From: Beroe forskalii
Lineage: Eukaryota > Ctenophora > Nuda > Beroida > Beroidae
Direction of reading: 5' to 3'
NCBI GenBank assembly: GCA_011033025.1
Contig: WFMF01000016.1
Span: forward strand, 248,001-312,000
Length of the DNA stretch: 64,000 nucleotides
The position numbers were made by a program, and so were the translations under genes. Shown in pieces: positions 11,501 through 21,559 of this stretch; the first letter of the stretch is position 1; every line of letters begins with the position of its first letter. The notes beneath the pieces were generated by a model. It made no database searches. It was not told the origin of the DNA and saw only the letters and a list, made by a program, of their open reading frames with translations.

Positions 11501-14500
11501 CTCAATCGTCTCATATCGTGTTTGTCCGGCAAACCAGCTGTTTTGATTGACTTGTTTGTTGTATCAGTCCCTCCGCTTAAATCGGTAAAATCTGTAGACC
11601 TGCAGCCTACCGCTGATTGTATTGAAGCTCATCTCATTGCTTCATTGAAGTTGAGAATTTGGGATACCTACATCATAAAAGCATGAACATCAAACAAGGT
11701 ATCATTGGAATGATTCCAGATTGCTAGATACGTTTAAAGGTTTAACACTATTTGACAGTGTGCTAATTGAGAATTATTCTGTAGAATTCATATCACAGAA
11801 GTTGATATGTGTGATTATCGCATGTCAACGATTCAATATCCAGTGCCTTGTACTGGCTGAATCAGATTGGCTTCTTGGTCTTCTAGCGGAATCAAGACAC
11901 AAATTTCTCAACTTCTTCCAAAGTTCTGAGTTGATTTCATAAATACGTAGATGTCTTCCTGACCAGATGTCTTCCAAATAACATCCTCACATAGTTACAT
12001 ATTATCGAAGGTTATGTTGATAACCCCCAAAAAAGTTGTCTGAAGTTTCAGTAATGTCCCTAATAATGTCCCTAATAATTGACTATACTTCAGTACTTCA
12101 CATTTCATTTCAAATCACCTATATGATACCCCACGGCCATGGAGTGACTATATAGCAGAGAAGAATACCTCCAAGTGCAGAGTGCCCACACTATCCCACT
12201 GGACAACATTTCGCTTTCTCACTGTTCCCACCACATAATAAGTGTCAACTACTAGACAATAGCTATATAACACTTGGCTAAACGTGATATTTACACTTCG
12301 TTCATTGAAAAACGTGATTTGACCTTCCAATGTTCACTTTTCTCATAGTACGTGTTTAAAGAGCCTTTTCGTGGCTCGGAGTGGCCTTGGTAGTTTCTGT
12401 CTGGTTCGTTACAGACTGCGGTTTCCTCTGGAAATTCTGTCCCTAAGACCTAAGTATTATCAACTACAAACATTAATAAGAGCATTGGAAGTGAAGTAGG
12501 TAAACACTAAGAAGTTCCATTCCTTTGCTCTTTCAATTTCCCTGTGAAAGCCCTAAGGGAGATTACAAGTCCACATGGCAAAACCACGTGCACATACGGT
12601 GCGCGCACTCACGTGACATACACTCAGACCACGTGACACCCAAATCACGTGACACCCAAACCACGTGACACTGGTCGCAGTGTCTGTCAACATGGTAGTA
12701 AACCCAGAGGAGGGGGACTTTCCGCTGACTTATCGTTACATACTCATTCTCCTTTGCAACATATCGTAGTGATGACGTATGCACATGACACTCGCATATG
12801 TTGAGGACCCCGCGCGCGATCAAAATTATTCTTAGAGTGACGTCATCTTCAGGGCTTAGAATGGTAAATTGACGGCATAAACCCGCCTATTTGTCCCGAG
12901 AGACCTCCAAGTCCTCCAATGGTTAACACATAATGTGTGTGGCCTCGGCTTCAACGTTCATCACGATACTACTACAACTTCTTCAACGTATAACGCAGTA
13001 TTTGTTCCTCGAGTTTTTGGCGCGAATAGCATTCCTTCGGATTCAATGAATTCCTGTTCATTTCTTCCCGCCTTATCTAACTTTTCTTTGCTTATCAAGC
13101 AAATTTGGCAAACGCATTTCTTTTTTTAATAACAACAATTAATGATCAATGAACTTCGATAAAATTCAAGACTTATCTGCGCTTATACATTTCACGTATA
13201 GACATTTCACGTATAGACATTTCAGACTATTTTCCTAGGCATGCAACAAATTTTCGTTAAAATTAGGAAAAGTCCAGTACAAGACTTCAGGACTTGCAGT
13301 TATTTAGTTTAAATTTTATCGCCCACTTTTTGTAGTTTTGTATTTTTAAAGCCGTTTAGACCTCATCAGTTGATTCTTTTCATAACTGATGAATAGTGTG
13401 ACATCGAAACAACGATTAATCTCAAACAGACTCAGGCCCTAGTGATTGCTGGCCGTCGGCCAAATCCTCGTATTCCTGTTTCTCACATGCGTGAGTAGTG
13501 AGTGAGCGTGTCAGGGAGAAAAGTTGAGTAAACAGTAAAAAGGTAAACGAAAGTTCTTTGAAGTGAAAATATCCTCTTTTTGTGCGTAGACACTAGATAC
13601 GGGGTGTTAAAAACATGGAATAAGGATTAGTAAAAATCATCTTAATTCACTGAACTAACCTGAGCTGCAAGTCCTGCTTTGTTTTAGCAGTCTGGATGAA
13701 GTGAGAGAAGGTAGAGAACAGGGACCTGAAATATGATGGTTATTACCACGAGACTTCTAGATCCAGCACCTTCCAAGAGGATCGACTGTTATCATTTTGC
13801 TATCATGTGGAATAGTCCTTATAATAATATAATATGGATAGGTCCGTGAAAGTAAGGCCCGAGTTATGGTTAGGGCCAGAGTAGGGTTAGGATTAGACAG
13901 TAGACGCCATCATTTACAGACTTATCTTCATATTCGAACTAGTTCGTACAATAATAGTTGCGCTTCTTGGCCACTGCCCTACATCTCGAAAAGTGATTAC
14001 AGATTACAGACCAATCAACCACCACGACCATGGCTAAACAGGTAAAACGGGTAGAATGAAGAAATTATTCACAGAATGTAGAACATATCGCCACTCTGCC
14101 TTCGCATTTGAAATTCCTCATCGAGGATTAAATGGTTTAGCTTCATTCTCAAGAACCGCCAGTGCAATTAATGGGAGGAGTGTGTAACGGTTTTAAAACC
14201 AGGACCGGGCTGAGTGTATGTGTGTATGTATGACACGCAGAAATTCCACGCAGAGAATAATATGTTATATATTTGTTAGCGAGTGGTGGAGTGGTGATGT
14301 CAACACCACTATGCATGTTTAACTCTTCTTTAGGGCGTGAACTGGATACCAAGATACCAGGCGCCCCGCTTACTTTACATGCAGCTAACAAGAGTCAGGA
14401 GCAACTATAGTGCTGTGAGTTATGGGGCTCCCTTGCTATCACAATCTACAGCCCCCCATGATGACAGATTTCCTGGTGACATGGTGCTCGCTCTCATAGA

Positions 14501-17500
14501 AACTTTTTGTGGTCCGCGATTTGATTTGAATTTAAGTCCGACAGACGAACTTTTGGGTGCGACAGTCGAACTTCCGTCTCGCACAACCGTTTGTCCGTTT
14601 GTATAGAAAGTCACGCAAATTGAACTCCGCTTAGTTCATCATTGAATTCATCAATGGACTTTGATGAGAAGAACACATGAACAGTGTACTAAAGTACTAA
14701 AAGTACTGTTGTATTAAATAATTTGGTCCAATAAACCGTATACCAATACAACATTGAATATTGATAAAATTCAGACTATTTTAATAGCTATGGCATTTCA
14801 GGAATGGAATGATCGTTTAATTTTAAAACGTGAAAATGAAGCCGTCTTTTGAACCTGAGCCTGGAATGTTAAGATTTTTCCTTCGTCGGTCCTTTAATTC
14901 ATTTCTTAGTTTATTTTGTACATCTTGTTCTATTATTAGTATATTTTCGGAGACTTTTTCTCTAAAAATAAATACCGTGAAAATCTGAACTGAAAGATTC
15001 TCAGAAATCTTTCATTGTTTTAAGAAGGGCTCCTCAAGTTTGAATGGTAAGATACTATAGTTGGCGGTTTAAGGACTAAGAGCTTAAGGTCATCATCTGG
15101 CCATAAATTTCATAATAAATACTAAGTATGTAGTATGTACTCGACACTTCCTAACAAACTTATTCTGAACTACAACGGTGGCTGTGAACAGTGTGGTTTT
15201 GTTGCTCTCGTATCAAAGTTCATTGGGGATTTTCATAATATGCCTTGCAGGGGACTTGTGAGTTCAGGTCTTTTTCTGTTGTGTCTCCAGTTACATTTTC
15301 AATTCAAAATTTGGACAAGTTCCATCTCATAAAGCTTTGTATCATCTGTCAAAACAGATAGAATGAGATAGATATGATGAAAATCATGGTAAAAGAGTTA
15401 AGAGCGCATGGTTTTTCACTTTGGCCGGATCTGACAAAGGATATTTTGACACGCACTAGCCCGGCGTTGGGTGTGAAGTGAAATTTTACAAGTGCATGAG
15501 AAAATTGTTAAAATCACGCGAAATTTAAAAGGAATGTTGGTCATGCAACAACATATTATATGCCATTTATTCAAGTGAAAGTATGAGCATGGATAAGTTC
15601 CTGAAGCCAGCAATGTCAGTTCTTCATTGAACTGATGAACTGTCAACTGAAATCAATCTTCAACAACCATAAATTATAGAGCAGCCTACTTCAAAAAACA
15701 TTCGACCTTCCTAAATCTCGACAAAGCACTCCAGAGTGAGGAGTTTTAGCATACGGAAGGGAAATGAGAGTGTTGCGCAGTATACTCAGCTCAGTGTGTA
15801 GCGTTCAACCTCAGTAGCTCGGTGTGTGCGAGGGAGGAGGGGGGTTGGTGGCCTCTCTCTCCCTCACACACACTGCAACACCATGCTACTGTGGAGTGGT
15901 GAATAAGTCACACTTCAAATTAGCGTGAAGATCAAACATCCGAGATCTCGATCACTTTCCTTGGACCGTGTTTACATGCTTGTCGGAGCGTGTTACTCTA
16001 TGTTTGTGTTTTGTCTCTACCATTGGATTTGCCATAGTTTGCTTGCAGTAGTAGCTTATGAAAAGTTTCCCTTGTCCATTTTACGCAGTAAACGCCGCTT
16101 TTGTTTTGATTTCCTCCAATCACCCGTGTTAGCTCGTTAGAGTGGCCATTGGTCGTGATGATTGATATTTTAAATACTTTTAAAAGACTCGTCATGCAGA
16201 CAGCTCTGACAGACGAAACAGACTCACTTCACAGACAGTCGACAGACTCTACAAACAGATCTTACCTTACGACGGACATGGTCTCGAATCTGTAGGGAAC
16301 CTGAAAAAAGGTGTTCGAATTATAATGTTGCTTTTGACTCGTTTGACCGATGATAACTTCGAATTGAGTAATTATTTTCTCGAAGTAAAATTTCTACTTT
16401 TCGTGTAAAAATTTAGCTTTTACCTTGTCACTTCTTACCTTGTCAGCACTACCGTACTCAATAATGTTCCACAACACTTCAATACTCAGCTGCAATAGTT
16501 TACTGAAATGGTATCATTTTAGCGCGTTTTAGTAGGTACAATATTTCCAATTTCTATTTATTGTCATTTTTGGAATGCACTTAAAAGTACAATATTTCAA
16601 CATTAATTATCAAAGTTTATTAAATTTCTGGGCTTGTTCGTAAATATTATGGGTGGTCAATACTGCCGTCAATATTGATGTTTAAGAAATAAACCGATTT
16701 AATTGATTTAATTCCTCATTGAATATGAGGAACGAAATTTACGGCTCTCAAAAAGTGACCCTACGACCCTCTATCTCGTGATATTCCACCTCCATTACGC
16801 AATGGTTAGGGTTTAGGGTTGCAGTTAGGGCTGTAGTTAGAGCATTGGGTAACGTACACTGTAAGGGTTATGGTTAGGGTTAGGACAGAGATATAACGTG
16901 TCCTGAGCTCAAATGCTGTGATGTTGTGAGGTGAAAAGTCGTACGCCAGTTTTCCCATTAAACCGTACAGTTCAGTGTTCCATGAACTTTTAAACGAAAC
17001 CTTGACGTCACCAACAGGTTCATAAAACCCAGACACTGTGCAATTACAGAGCGTTGAAAACATGAACTGTTCATTGTTACCCCACTTGAGACGTTTCATC
17101 ACATATCATCAGAATGTCAGGAGATTTCAGGAGGGTTTATAAAACATTGGACAACATGTTGCCTGAATAAACAGCTGAAGTTTTATACACTTTCTACATG
17201 CTCAATGCTCAGTGACATTGGCTACCATTCTATTTTATCCCCGGAATGTGGTATGAAAATGAAGGGGAAGCTTTCAACGTTTTGGAAACTTTTCAACATT
17301 AATTTTATGGTGCTATTGAGCAATGTTTTCAGGTTTTTGGTAGAATATTACTACGCGTATAAATTTCTCTGGTATTTTTCAGAGCTTCAATTAAGAAATT
17401 AGAAAACTGGGTGTGGCAAGTACACTACGCTATGCACGTACAAATAACGAGCGCGCGCAGTGTATAACTGCACATTTATCACTTTATCCATACGATGATT

Positions 17501-19961
17501 CAATGACTAAACATCGCTCCTTAATTTCAAAGACCTTCCCTGACTGAAGGACTGACCGTGAACTGCAAGAGCTTACAGAGCAAATCAGCACTTACATCAT
17601 AGCATGGACTAGCCTTTAACACTTAGTTAACACTTGTTTTAGTTTTTCTCACTTCCCAATGCTGCTGATAAACACCAGAAAACTGCAAGGTTATGGGTGA
17701 TGTCAGTATCATGGGCTCAAGTGATCAATTAGTGACGTGAGGATTTTCCATTCTTCAAGCGCGGCAGTTAGTCAAGATACGTTCGAAACTTAGGAGTCAT
17801 CTTTGTCTTATCAAGCGTTATCCAGAAAAGTTACATGTCAGAACTGACAACCACTCTTATAGTTGCTATCTTGCATGGTGATGATTTTTTGGCAATTGGC
17901 TTTTACAGTGACTGAGTGACATGAAGTAATTCTGGATCCTGGATTAAACTTCTTTCAAACTGGAATCATTATTTTCCCTCAGTAATGTTTAAATGATTAA
18001 ATGAAAAAGTTGCCTCTATTCCCAAAAAAGGGGTTTCATTACATCAAAAGTAAGTAAGCATAGAAGCATGCTTAAAGCTGAATTTTGATAGTTTGAGAGT
18101 CAGTACCTGTTTTGAGAGGCACAAGCTCCCGCCATATTCTTAGCTACCACGTCAACCAAGTCCATGTCCAGCAGGCTATCACAGTTGCTAGCTGAAAAGA
18201 AAGGGCATTTAGCTTTAAAGTGGGCGAAATCAGGGGATCAATGCGATCATCTCTCGAATAATCCCCCTTTTAGCAGATTACAGTAGCGAGATTTCATACC
18301 ACACAAGCATAAACCGTCCCTTGACAGTTGACACATTGAAGCCCCATGTTTCCGGCAACAGGACTACTCCTACTGCATAATATGCTCTGTAACATGGTAT
18401 TTGGCTCTGAGTCACATAAGAAAGGCTTCACCTCCACATCTCACGAACAATAATCGTCACTAAACGGACAGTAGCCGCTGACACGTCACCGATTGCCTAT
18501 TCTAAACCATAATAATGACGTGATTCTCAGCTGAGCAACGTTCATTACACTGTACAGACGAAGCTGGGGTGGCCAATAACGTCGGGTGTCTAGACAGATA
18601 AATTTAAAAGTTTTGAGATGTCTGGCTAGCCGTGCACTTGATACAAGTTAGCCGCTCTTGTGAAACAAACTTGCAAATGGTATGACACTCAAATAGATAT
18701 CCTGAGAAAAAGCTGTCAGGACGGATAGTCAGCACTAGTGTACGGCGTTTTGCTGTTTGACGCTATAAAAACCAGAAAGATAAGAAGAGCATACGAGTAA
18801 ATTTCTGTTTGTGTGAGAAATCAGAAAGTACGTAGTCTAATCCTTGGACAATTAACAGAAATGATCCTAGGACGACAGGACATCAGCTCAGATTATCCCA
18901 ACTCTCTTGCTTGAGTCACCGATGGCACTTACAGCTGAGTGAGAGGAAGAGGAGCAAGTGTAGTATCTCCTGGTAAACTGTCTCATCTTCCATCTTCTTC
19001 AGTTCTCCCCCGAATATTTCCACAACGTTGCTCTCCTCTATTGCCTTGATGTTCAGCTCGTGTCGACATGCTTGTGGTCCTAGGATTCGTTATGGTTACT
19101 TCAATATACTACAACCAGGATAAGATTGTATCACTATATACCTTTGAAACCTTATAGATCAAAGCATTAAATAAGAAGATAAAAAGTTGGAATTGAACAG
19201 AATTTCAAACATTCAGATGCCAACCTTCCGAGTAGACAGGTACAGGTGTGCAGTAAAGTCCTCCGATGCAGTGTGTCACTGCTATCTGTACCATCGGCAT
19301 TGGGAGCTCAACCAACTTCACTGAAAATACATGTGTTATAATTGGCTGATGTATTAGTTACATTTCAAAGTTGGAAGGATGGTAGAGAATCATAACGTTA
19401 TGCTCTAAAGTCCTAGCTCCAACAAAATTACATCAACTTACTCATATTTGCTCAAAGTTCGAAGTTAAAACTATGTGTAACGAAGATTCAGGCAGGTACA
19501 AACGTCTTGGTGAATGTATTGAGATCCTTGTTGGTCATGTTCTAATGGCCATGTGAAGCAGAACTTCACAAGCTGTACGAGGAACTCTGAGAAATCCTTC
19601 TCATACACCAGATCATCAGATGCCTTCTCCTTCAGGAAGGACTTCCTGGGAAGATGGAGATGGTTTACACTGAGGAATCTGGGAAGATATATTTAACATC
19701 GTGCTAATTCATCAAAAATCATTAGTTCTTGTTCGATAGCCTTCAACGAGTAACATGTGGTGGGAGAAAAGCTTCATTTTCGAGGTTCAAGCTAATAAAA
19801 TTGTTGCCTAAAAGTAGTGATTTTCATACACACCACCCATTACAAACTCACCCACAAAGCATGACTATCTGAACCAGGGCGTTCGTATACTCTGCATCCT
19901 CCTTAGCATTAGCCACCAGAGCATCAATGATGTTGTAGACGATGCCAAGGTCCTTCAGATA
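2449..19961 (-). CDS. CFAP69: CFAP69 homologue (cilia- and flagella-associated protein 69), twelve core exons
   Basis: Minus-strand exons, in 5' to 3' order: 19961-19852, 19645-19570, 19315-19225, 19079-18933, 18191-18107, 13725-13660, 9654-9545, 6268-6158, 4747-4642, 4346-4167, 2985-2882, 2592-2449. All have AG acceptors and GT donors, and phases are compatible throughout, although exons are missing at two points. The conceptual peptides align in order with vertebrate CFAP69 as I remember it, for example APLLECGF, WTSAQYEELQL, GHGNSF, GLGYHKLLLSSV and AIWCC. CFAP69 is an armadillo-like axonemal protein needed in sperm flagella and olfactory cilia. About 440 residues are visible of roughly 940 in vertebrates. 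The exons expected between 18107 and 13725 and between 9545 and 6268, and everything after 2449, were not found. The exon at 2985-2882 has an in-frame TGA. Confidence 0.87.
2882..2985 (-). CDS. CFAP69: CFAP69 exon containing an in-frame TGA
   Basis: The 104-nt exon starts in phase 1 after CACAG and ends at AAG before GTGAGT (2881-2876). It reads KKYKGSDVPIELGILSNALL, then ILAVL, TGA, ETTHRK. The matching vertebrate segment has Leu-Cys-Glu and then HRK before the LFGGEG-type motif that begins the next exon, so the frame is right on both sides of the stop. An earlier donor-like GTGAGA would put the next exon out of frame. The TGA is therefore a nonsense change, a base-call error or, much less likely, a recoded codon. 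Confidence 0.82.
2900..2902 (-). other. CFAP69: In-frame TGA at a conserved Cys codon of CFAP69
   Basis: The codon TGA is read on the minus strand between CTG (Leu) and GAA (Glu). The reading frame is fixed on the left by the exon phase and on the right by the HRK residues and the phase-0 junction with the next exon. A single base change from TGT or TGC explains it. Confidence 0.75.
4167..4346 (-). CDS. CFAP69: CFAP69 exon with the GHGNSF motif
   Basis: The 180-nt exon has acceptor CACCCCAG and donor GTTGGT, phases 1 to 1. The peptide contains GGHGNSFYGDGG followed by RRAQLRFTIRVLLAVV and LCDQGLIDAL. Vertebrate CFAP69 has GNSFHGTGG, AQMRYSLRLLRAMV and DLCEKGTI in the same order. This is the strongest single piece of evidence for the family assignment. 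Its GC content is higher than the surrounding introns. Confidence 0.9.
4642..4747 (-). CDS. CFAP69: CFAP69 exon (NEYMSGHGNTR motif)
   Basis: The 106-nt exon has acceptor CCCCTTCAG and donor GTAAGT, phases 0 to 1. The peptide includes EYMSGHGNTR and LLEWAYSE, matching EYMSCQGNTR and FLEWCESE of vertebrate CFAP69. A hAT-type element is inserted about 16 bp upstream of this exon's acceptor (target duplication 4764-4771). Confidence 0.9.
4764..5955. mobile_element. Non-autonomous hAT-type element with 8-bp target duplication
   Basis: The 15-bp terminal inverted repeats are CATAGCTGCCAAACT at 4772-4786 and its complement at 5933-5947. They are flanked on both sides by a perfect 8-bp duplication, GTTGCAGG, at 4764-4771 and 5948-5955. 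An 8-bp duplication and a short terminal repeat beginning CA are typical of the hAT superfamily. The interior carries no transposase. It consists of a ~40-50-bp minisatellite (about 4870-5730) and an AGGGCA-rich stretch near each end. It sits in a CFAP69 intron next to the acceptor of exon 4747-4642. Confidence 0.9.
4870..5730. repeat. Minisatellite inside the hAT element, unit GGTATATTTCCAAATTCCAT plus GAGACAGTGCTTAATA
   Basis: There are about 18 degenerate units of variable length (roughly 36-55 bp) with a shared core TCCGAGACAGTGCTTAATA. A poly-T run ends the array near 5760. Small open frames here only reflect the repeat. Confidence 0.9.
6158..6268 (-). CDS. CFAP69: CFAP69 exon (DHGFLTALFEYVKP to AQYEELQLQ)
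   Basis: This is a 37-codon exon, phase 0/0, with acceptor CCCTCTCAG and donor GTTATG. The peptide aligns with the vertebrate segment IDGSVILALFTYVK and WSAAQHEELQLH. In vertebrates roughly 40 residues come between this exon and the one at 9654-9545. They are not found here; the interval holds a duplication and poor-looking sequence. Confidence 0.9.
6291..6580. promoter_or_regulatory. CACGTG E-boxes and an imperfect RFX X-box in a CFAP69 intron
   Basis: CACGTG occurs at 6291-6296, 6349-6354 and 6575-6580. GTTGTCAAGGTAAC at 6308-6321 is one mismatch from an RFX X-box pattern (GTTRCC, spacer, RGYAAC). RFX factors control ciliary genes, but this site is intronic and the role is speculative. Confidence 0.25.
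6883..8066. repeat. Dispersed duplication, right copy, first block
   Basis: This block matches 1-1197 over its whole length, with differences mainly in small indels. It begins with GGTTCGATGGCCACT, the same base at which the window itself starts. No gene is supported. Confidence 0.85.
8690..9160. other. Low-complexity stretch resembling poor-quality read sequence
   Basis: Most positions form short homopolymer runs of A, T, G and C (for example CCCTTTTTTTCCCC and CCCCGGGG), unlike the flanking DNA. This pattern is typical of base-calling at the degraded end of Sanger traces. The open frame at 8982-9191 on the minus strand is an artefact of it. It lies between the two blocks of the duplication, so a misassembly is likely. 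Confidence 0.65.
9161..9372. repeat. Dispersed duplication, right copy, second block
   Basis: The block matches 1843-2057 with few differences and then diverges. I see no coding sequence between here and the CFAP69 exon at 9545. Confidence 0.8.
9545..9654 (-). CDS. CFAP69: CFAP69 exon (NDVMSV to VATYSE)
   Basis: The 110-nt exon has acceptor TTTTTCAG and donor GTAAGA, phases 2 to 1. The peptide contains CPKAPLLECGFIKILSLVAT, aligning with NPEAPMIECGFAKQLILFAT of vertebrate CFAP69. It joins in frame to exon 13725-13660, giving LQLRNDV against the vertebrate RQLRNDI. Copies of its acceptor are repeated upstream. Confidence 0.92.
9635..9825 (-). repeat. Tandem array duplicating the 3' splice site of CFAP69 exon 9654-9545
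   Basis: On the minus strand the sequence TTTCAGGAATGATGTGATGT, with variants, occurs about five times at 26-50-bp spacing between 9635 and 9825. Only the copy at 9654 leads into the long coding frame. The others therefore offer decoy or alternative acceptors upstream. The units are degenerate, so the array is not very young. Confidence 0.8.
9915..10385 (+). other. Open frame of 156 codons without recognisable similarity
   Basis: The frame is ATG-started but overlaps the degenerate splice-acceptor array on its left and lies in an intron of CFAP69 on the opposite strand. I see no domain, signal peptide or codon pattern to support expression, and it may be fortuitous. Confidence 0.12.
10790..11075. 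repeat. Minisatellite based on CTCTAGCTGATGTTGCATTG
   Basis: About nine degenerate units of roughly 25-50 bp share CTAGCTGATGTTG and TTGCCTTGTGTCTACT. It lies in an intron of CFAP69 and contains no gene. Confidence 0.85.
11199..11942 (+). other. TATA-like site followed by three short overlapping open frames, unidentified
   Basis: TATAAAG occurs near 11200. Downstream, open frames at 11253-11447, 11429-11686 and 11721-11942 follow each other on the same strand. None resembles a family I know. They could be a decayed element or an unrecognised small gene inside the CFAP69 intron. 9830-12550 otherwise shows nothing supportable. Confidence 0.15.
12585..12845. promoter_or_regulatory. Cluster of five CACGTG E-boxes plus a TGACGTCA CRE
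   Basis: CACGTG occurs at 12585, 12610, 12630, 12646 and 12662, four of them as CACGTGAC. TGACGTCA follows at 12838-12845. The array lies in a GC-richer patch of a CFAP69 intron. This density is far above chance and suggests a bHLH-zip (USF/MITF/TFEB-type) enhancer or an internal promoter, though no adjacent gene was recognised. Confidence 0.4.
13660..13725 (-). CDS. CFAP69: CFAP69 exon (SLFSTFSHF to QDLQLR)
   Basis: The 66-nt exon has acceptor ATATTTCAG and donor GTTAGT, phases 2 to 2. The peptide FSHFIQTAKTKQDLQLR parallels FMRGFSHYDRQLR of vertebrate CFAP69, immediately before NDI. Vertebrates have about 30 more residues between this and the preceding exon found here (18191-18107). Because both flanking junctions are phase 2, a missing exon could be present or absent without breaking the frame. 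Confidence 0.82.
13730..18100. other. CFAP69 intron region, no further gene identified
   Basis: I found no convincing exon here. A tiny AG/GT-bounded segment on the minus strand near 16268-16295 (ending before GTAAGA) could be a micro-exon in phase, but has no clear similarity. Degenerate GGTTAGGG-type runs occur at 13865-13895 and 16803-16885. Confidence 0.4.
16803..16885. repeat. Degenerate interstitial telomere-like repeats
   Basis: The stretch has several TTAGGG and near-TTAGGG units in one orientation (GTTAGGGTTTAGGGTTG and, later, GGTTAGGGTTAGG), mixed with other sequence. A weaker patch lies at 13865-13895. TTAGGG is the usual animal telomere unit. Confidence 0.55.
18107..18191 (-). 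CDS. CFAP69: CFAP69 exon (SNCDSLLDMDLVDVV)
   Basis: The 85-nt exon has acceptor CTTTTCAG and donor GTACTG, phases 1 to 2. The split codon with the preceding exon gives Ser-Ser-Asn-Cys, matching SESNC of vertebrate CFAP69. Confidence 0.85.
18933..19079 (-). CDS. CFAP69: CFAP69 exon (helical, HELNIKAIEE to LFLSLS)
   Basis: The 147-nt exon has acceptor ATCCTAG and donor GTAAGT, phases 1 to 1. The helical peptide aligns with the vertebrate stretch beginning QMAEEGGLAKTLVQSL and ending LQTLQHLSS. Confidence 0.85.
19225..19315 (-). CDS. CFAP69: CFAP69 exon (LVELPMPMVQIAVTHCIGGL)
   Basis: The 91-nt exon has donor GTTGGC, phases 0 to 1. The acceptor is taken as TGAAG, because the alternative TTTTCAG five bases upstream would not keep the frame with the preceding exon. 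It corresponds to vertebrate SRKVRIQICKCVMDFY. The left boundary is less certain than for other exons. Confidence 0.75.
19570..19645 (-). CDS. CFAP69: CFAP69 exon (KSFLKEKASDDLVYEKDFSE)
   Basis: The 76-nt exon has acceptor CTTCCCAG and donor GTGAAG, phases 2 to 0. It joins the preceding exon to give LCGKSFLKEKASDDLVYEKD, against vertebrate LCGLPFLKKKVSDEITYAED, which is a clear match. The open frame runs past the donor to a stop. Confidence 0.85.
19852..19961 (-). CDS. CFAP69: CFAP69 exon (YLKDLGIVYNIIDALV to IVMLCG)
   Basis: The 110-nt exon has acceptor CTAACACAG and donor GTGAGT, phases 0 to 2. It aligns with vertebrate PLRDLAQIFKILNLC and YDIIKLCG. In vertebrates about 25 residues come between this and the MDL-containing segment proposed at 33316-33405. 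That linking exon was not found. Confidence 0.82.
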
Positions 19962-20882
19962 CTGTGTTAGGGAGTTAAGGAAAGTAATAGCATCCTTTTT
20001 GAGTTTTTAAATTGTCATTTCATTTCATGGTGGCTTGAATCAATATATCATGGAACACAGTACTAGACGTGATTAAATATGTACACCTACACCGTATTGG
20101 AGGCTGATTAATCCGTACCGTCTACTATAAAACATTCCAATGATAAGACCATTGGAGCTAAGTGGTGTACACCTATATTTAGAGTATACGTGGGGTATTT
20201 CAGGAATTCAGAACAGGTGTTTTCCTGATGATGATAACACTTCAGTTATTAAAACTTAAGGTATTTTTAATCAGCCACGTGTATTGTCACCGTATTATTA
20301 CGTACTTGATCCTTTCATCAGAGCAAGAGTAATGGTGCGATTTAATGAGGCAGTATAAAGACCTAAAAAGATAAAGAATACTAGGCGGTAGAAAGTGGCG
20401 GCATCGTCATAGTTCAAAATGGTAAAGTTGAAGCCGCCAAATCGTCAGTTTTTGAGTAAGTGTCGCAGTGGGGTGAGACAGTTCGGAGTAAATCTGCAGA
20501 GACACCTCTCAGGGGGAACAGGGGGCCCCATTCTACTTGAATTTTACCGGAACAGAAATAATATTATTCATTAACGAGTTACCTTATCGAAAAATACCAC
20601 CAATTCAAGTCCCATAACGTCCTGATTAATTAAAATATTCAATTTGAAGAGGTTGCAAGACTTTGTCGGGTTTTGGGGCGTGCATATTCGCAGGAATATT
20701 ATTCCTGGGACTTGACTTGGAGTGATTTAGTATTTGTGTTATGGGTCTGTCATATGGTTGCATAGCGGCAAGGAGATACCTATTGCCGTATTCAGTTCTA
20801 GATGTTTTTGTTTTTATTCAGTCTTTGGCGTGTTTTAGTCGAAGTTGTCTTTAAAGATACCAACATCAGTCAAGAATATGCC

Positions 20883-21352
20883 ACAGGCAGGCGTGCCAAG
20901 TGCCCACACACAGACTGACGAACAAACACACCAACCCACTACAGACAACACATTACCAGGGAGGCGTGCCAAGTGCCCACACACAGACTGACGAACAAAC
21001 ACACCAACCCACTACAGACAACACATTACCAGGGAGGCGTGCCAAGTGCCCACACACTGACTGACGAACAGACACACCAACCCACTACAGACAACACATT
21101 ACCAGGGAGGCGTGCCAAGTGCCCACACACAGACTTACGAACAAACACACCATCCCACTACAGACAACACATTACCAGGGAGGCGTGCCAAGTGCCCACA
21201 CACAGACTGACGAACAAACACACCAACCCACTACAGACAACACATTACCAGGGAGGCGTGCCAAGTGCCCACACACAGACTGACGAACAGACACACCAAC
21301 CCACTACAGACAACACATTACCAGGGAGGCGTGCCAAGTGCCCCAAATCTCC
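20883..21352. repeat. 73-bp minisatellite, about 6.4 copies
   Basis: The unit begins GAGGCGTGCCAAGTGCCCAC and repeats with exact 73-bp spacing (starts at 20961, 21034, 21107, 21180 and so on). Copies differ by only a few substitutions. A 194-codon open frame (20973-21557) runs through it. Because 73 is not a multiple of three it reads all three frames in turn, so it is not evidence of a protein. Confidence 0.95.
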
Positions 21353-21559
21353 TGACTCTTCTCTACAGCAACACGATCACATGATCCGAATTCCCATCTG
21401 CCATTGGCTAAGACGCGCCACACACACTACACTTATACTGTTGTTTCTAGGCTGTCAACAATTGCGAGTTAAAGAATATGTAAAGCTGCACTTGGCAGGG
21501 CTTCTTTTCATCAGCTTTAGTATACCGCAGTTTCGTGTCAATTTCCACATGGTATAGGG

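Noticed and set aside
16803..16885. True chromosome end
   Set aside because: The TTAGGG-like units are few, degenerate and flanked by ordinary sequence, so they are interstitial at best.
20973..21557. 194-codon open frame as a repetitive protein
   Set aside because: It is an out-of-phase reading of a 73-bp minisatellite, with no start context or conserved tail.
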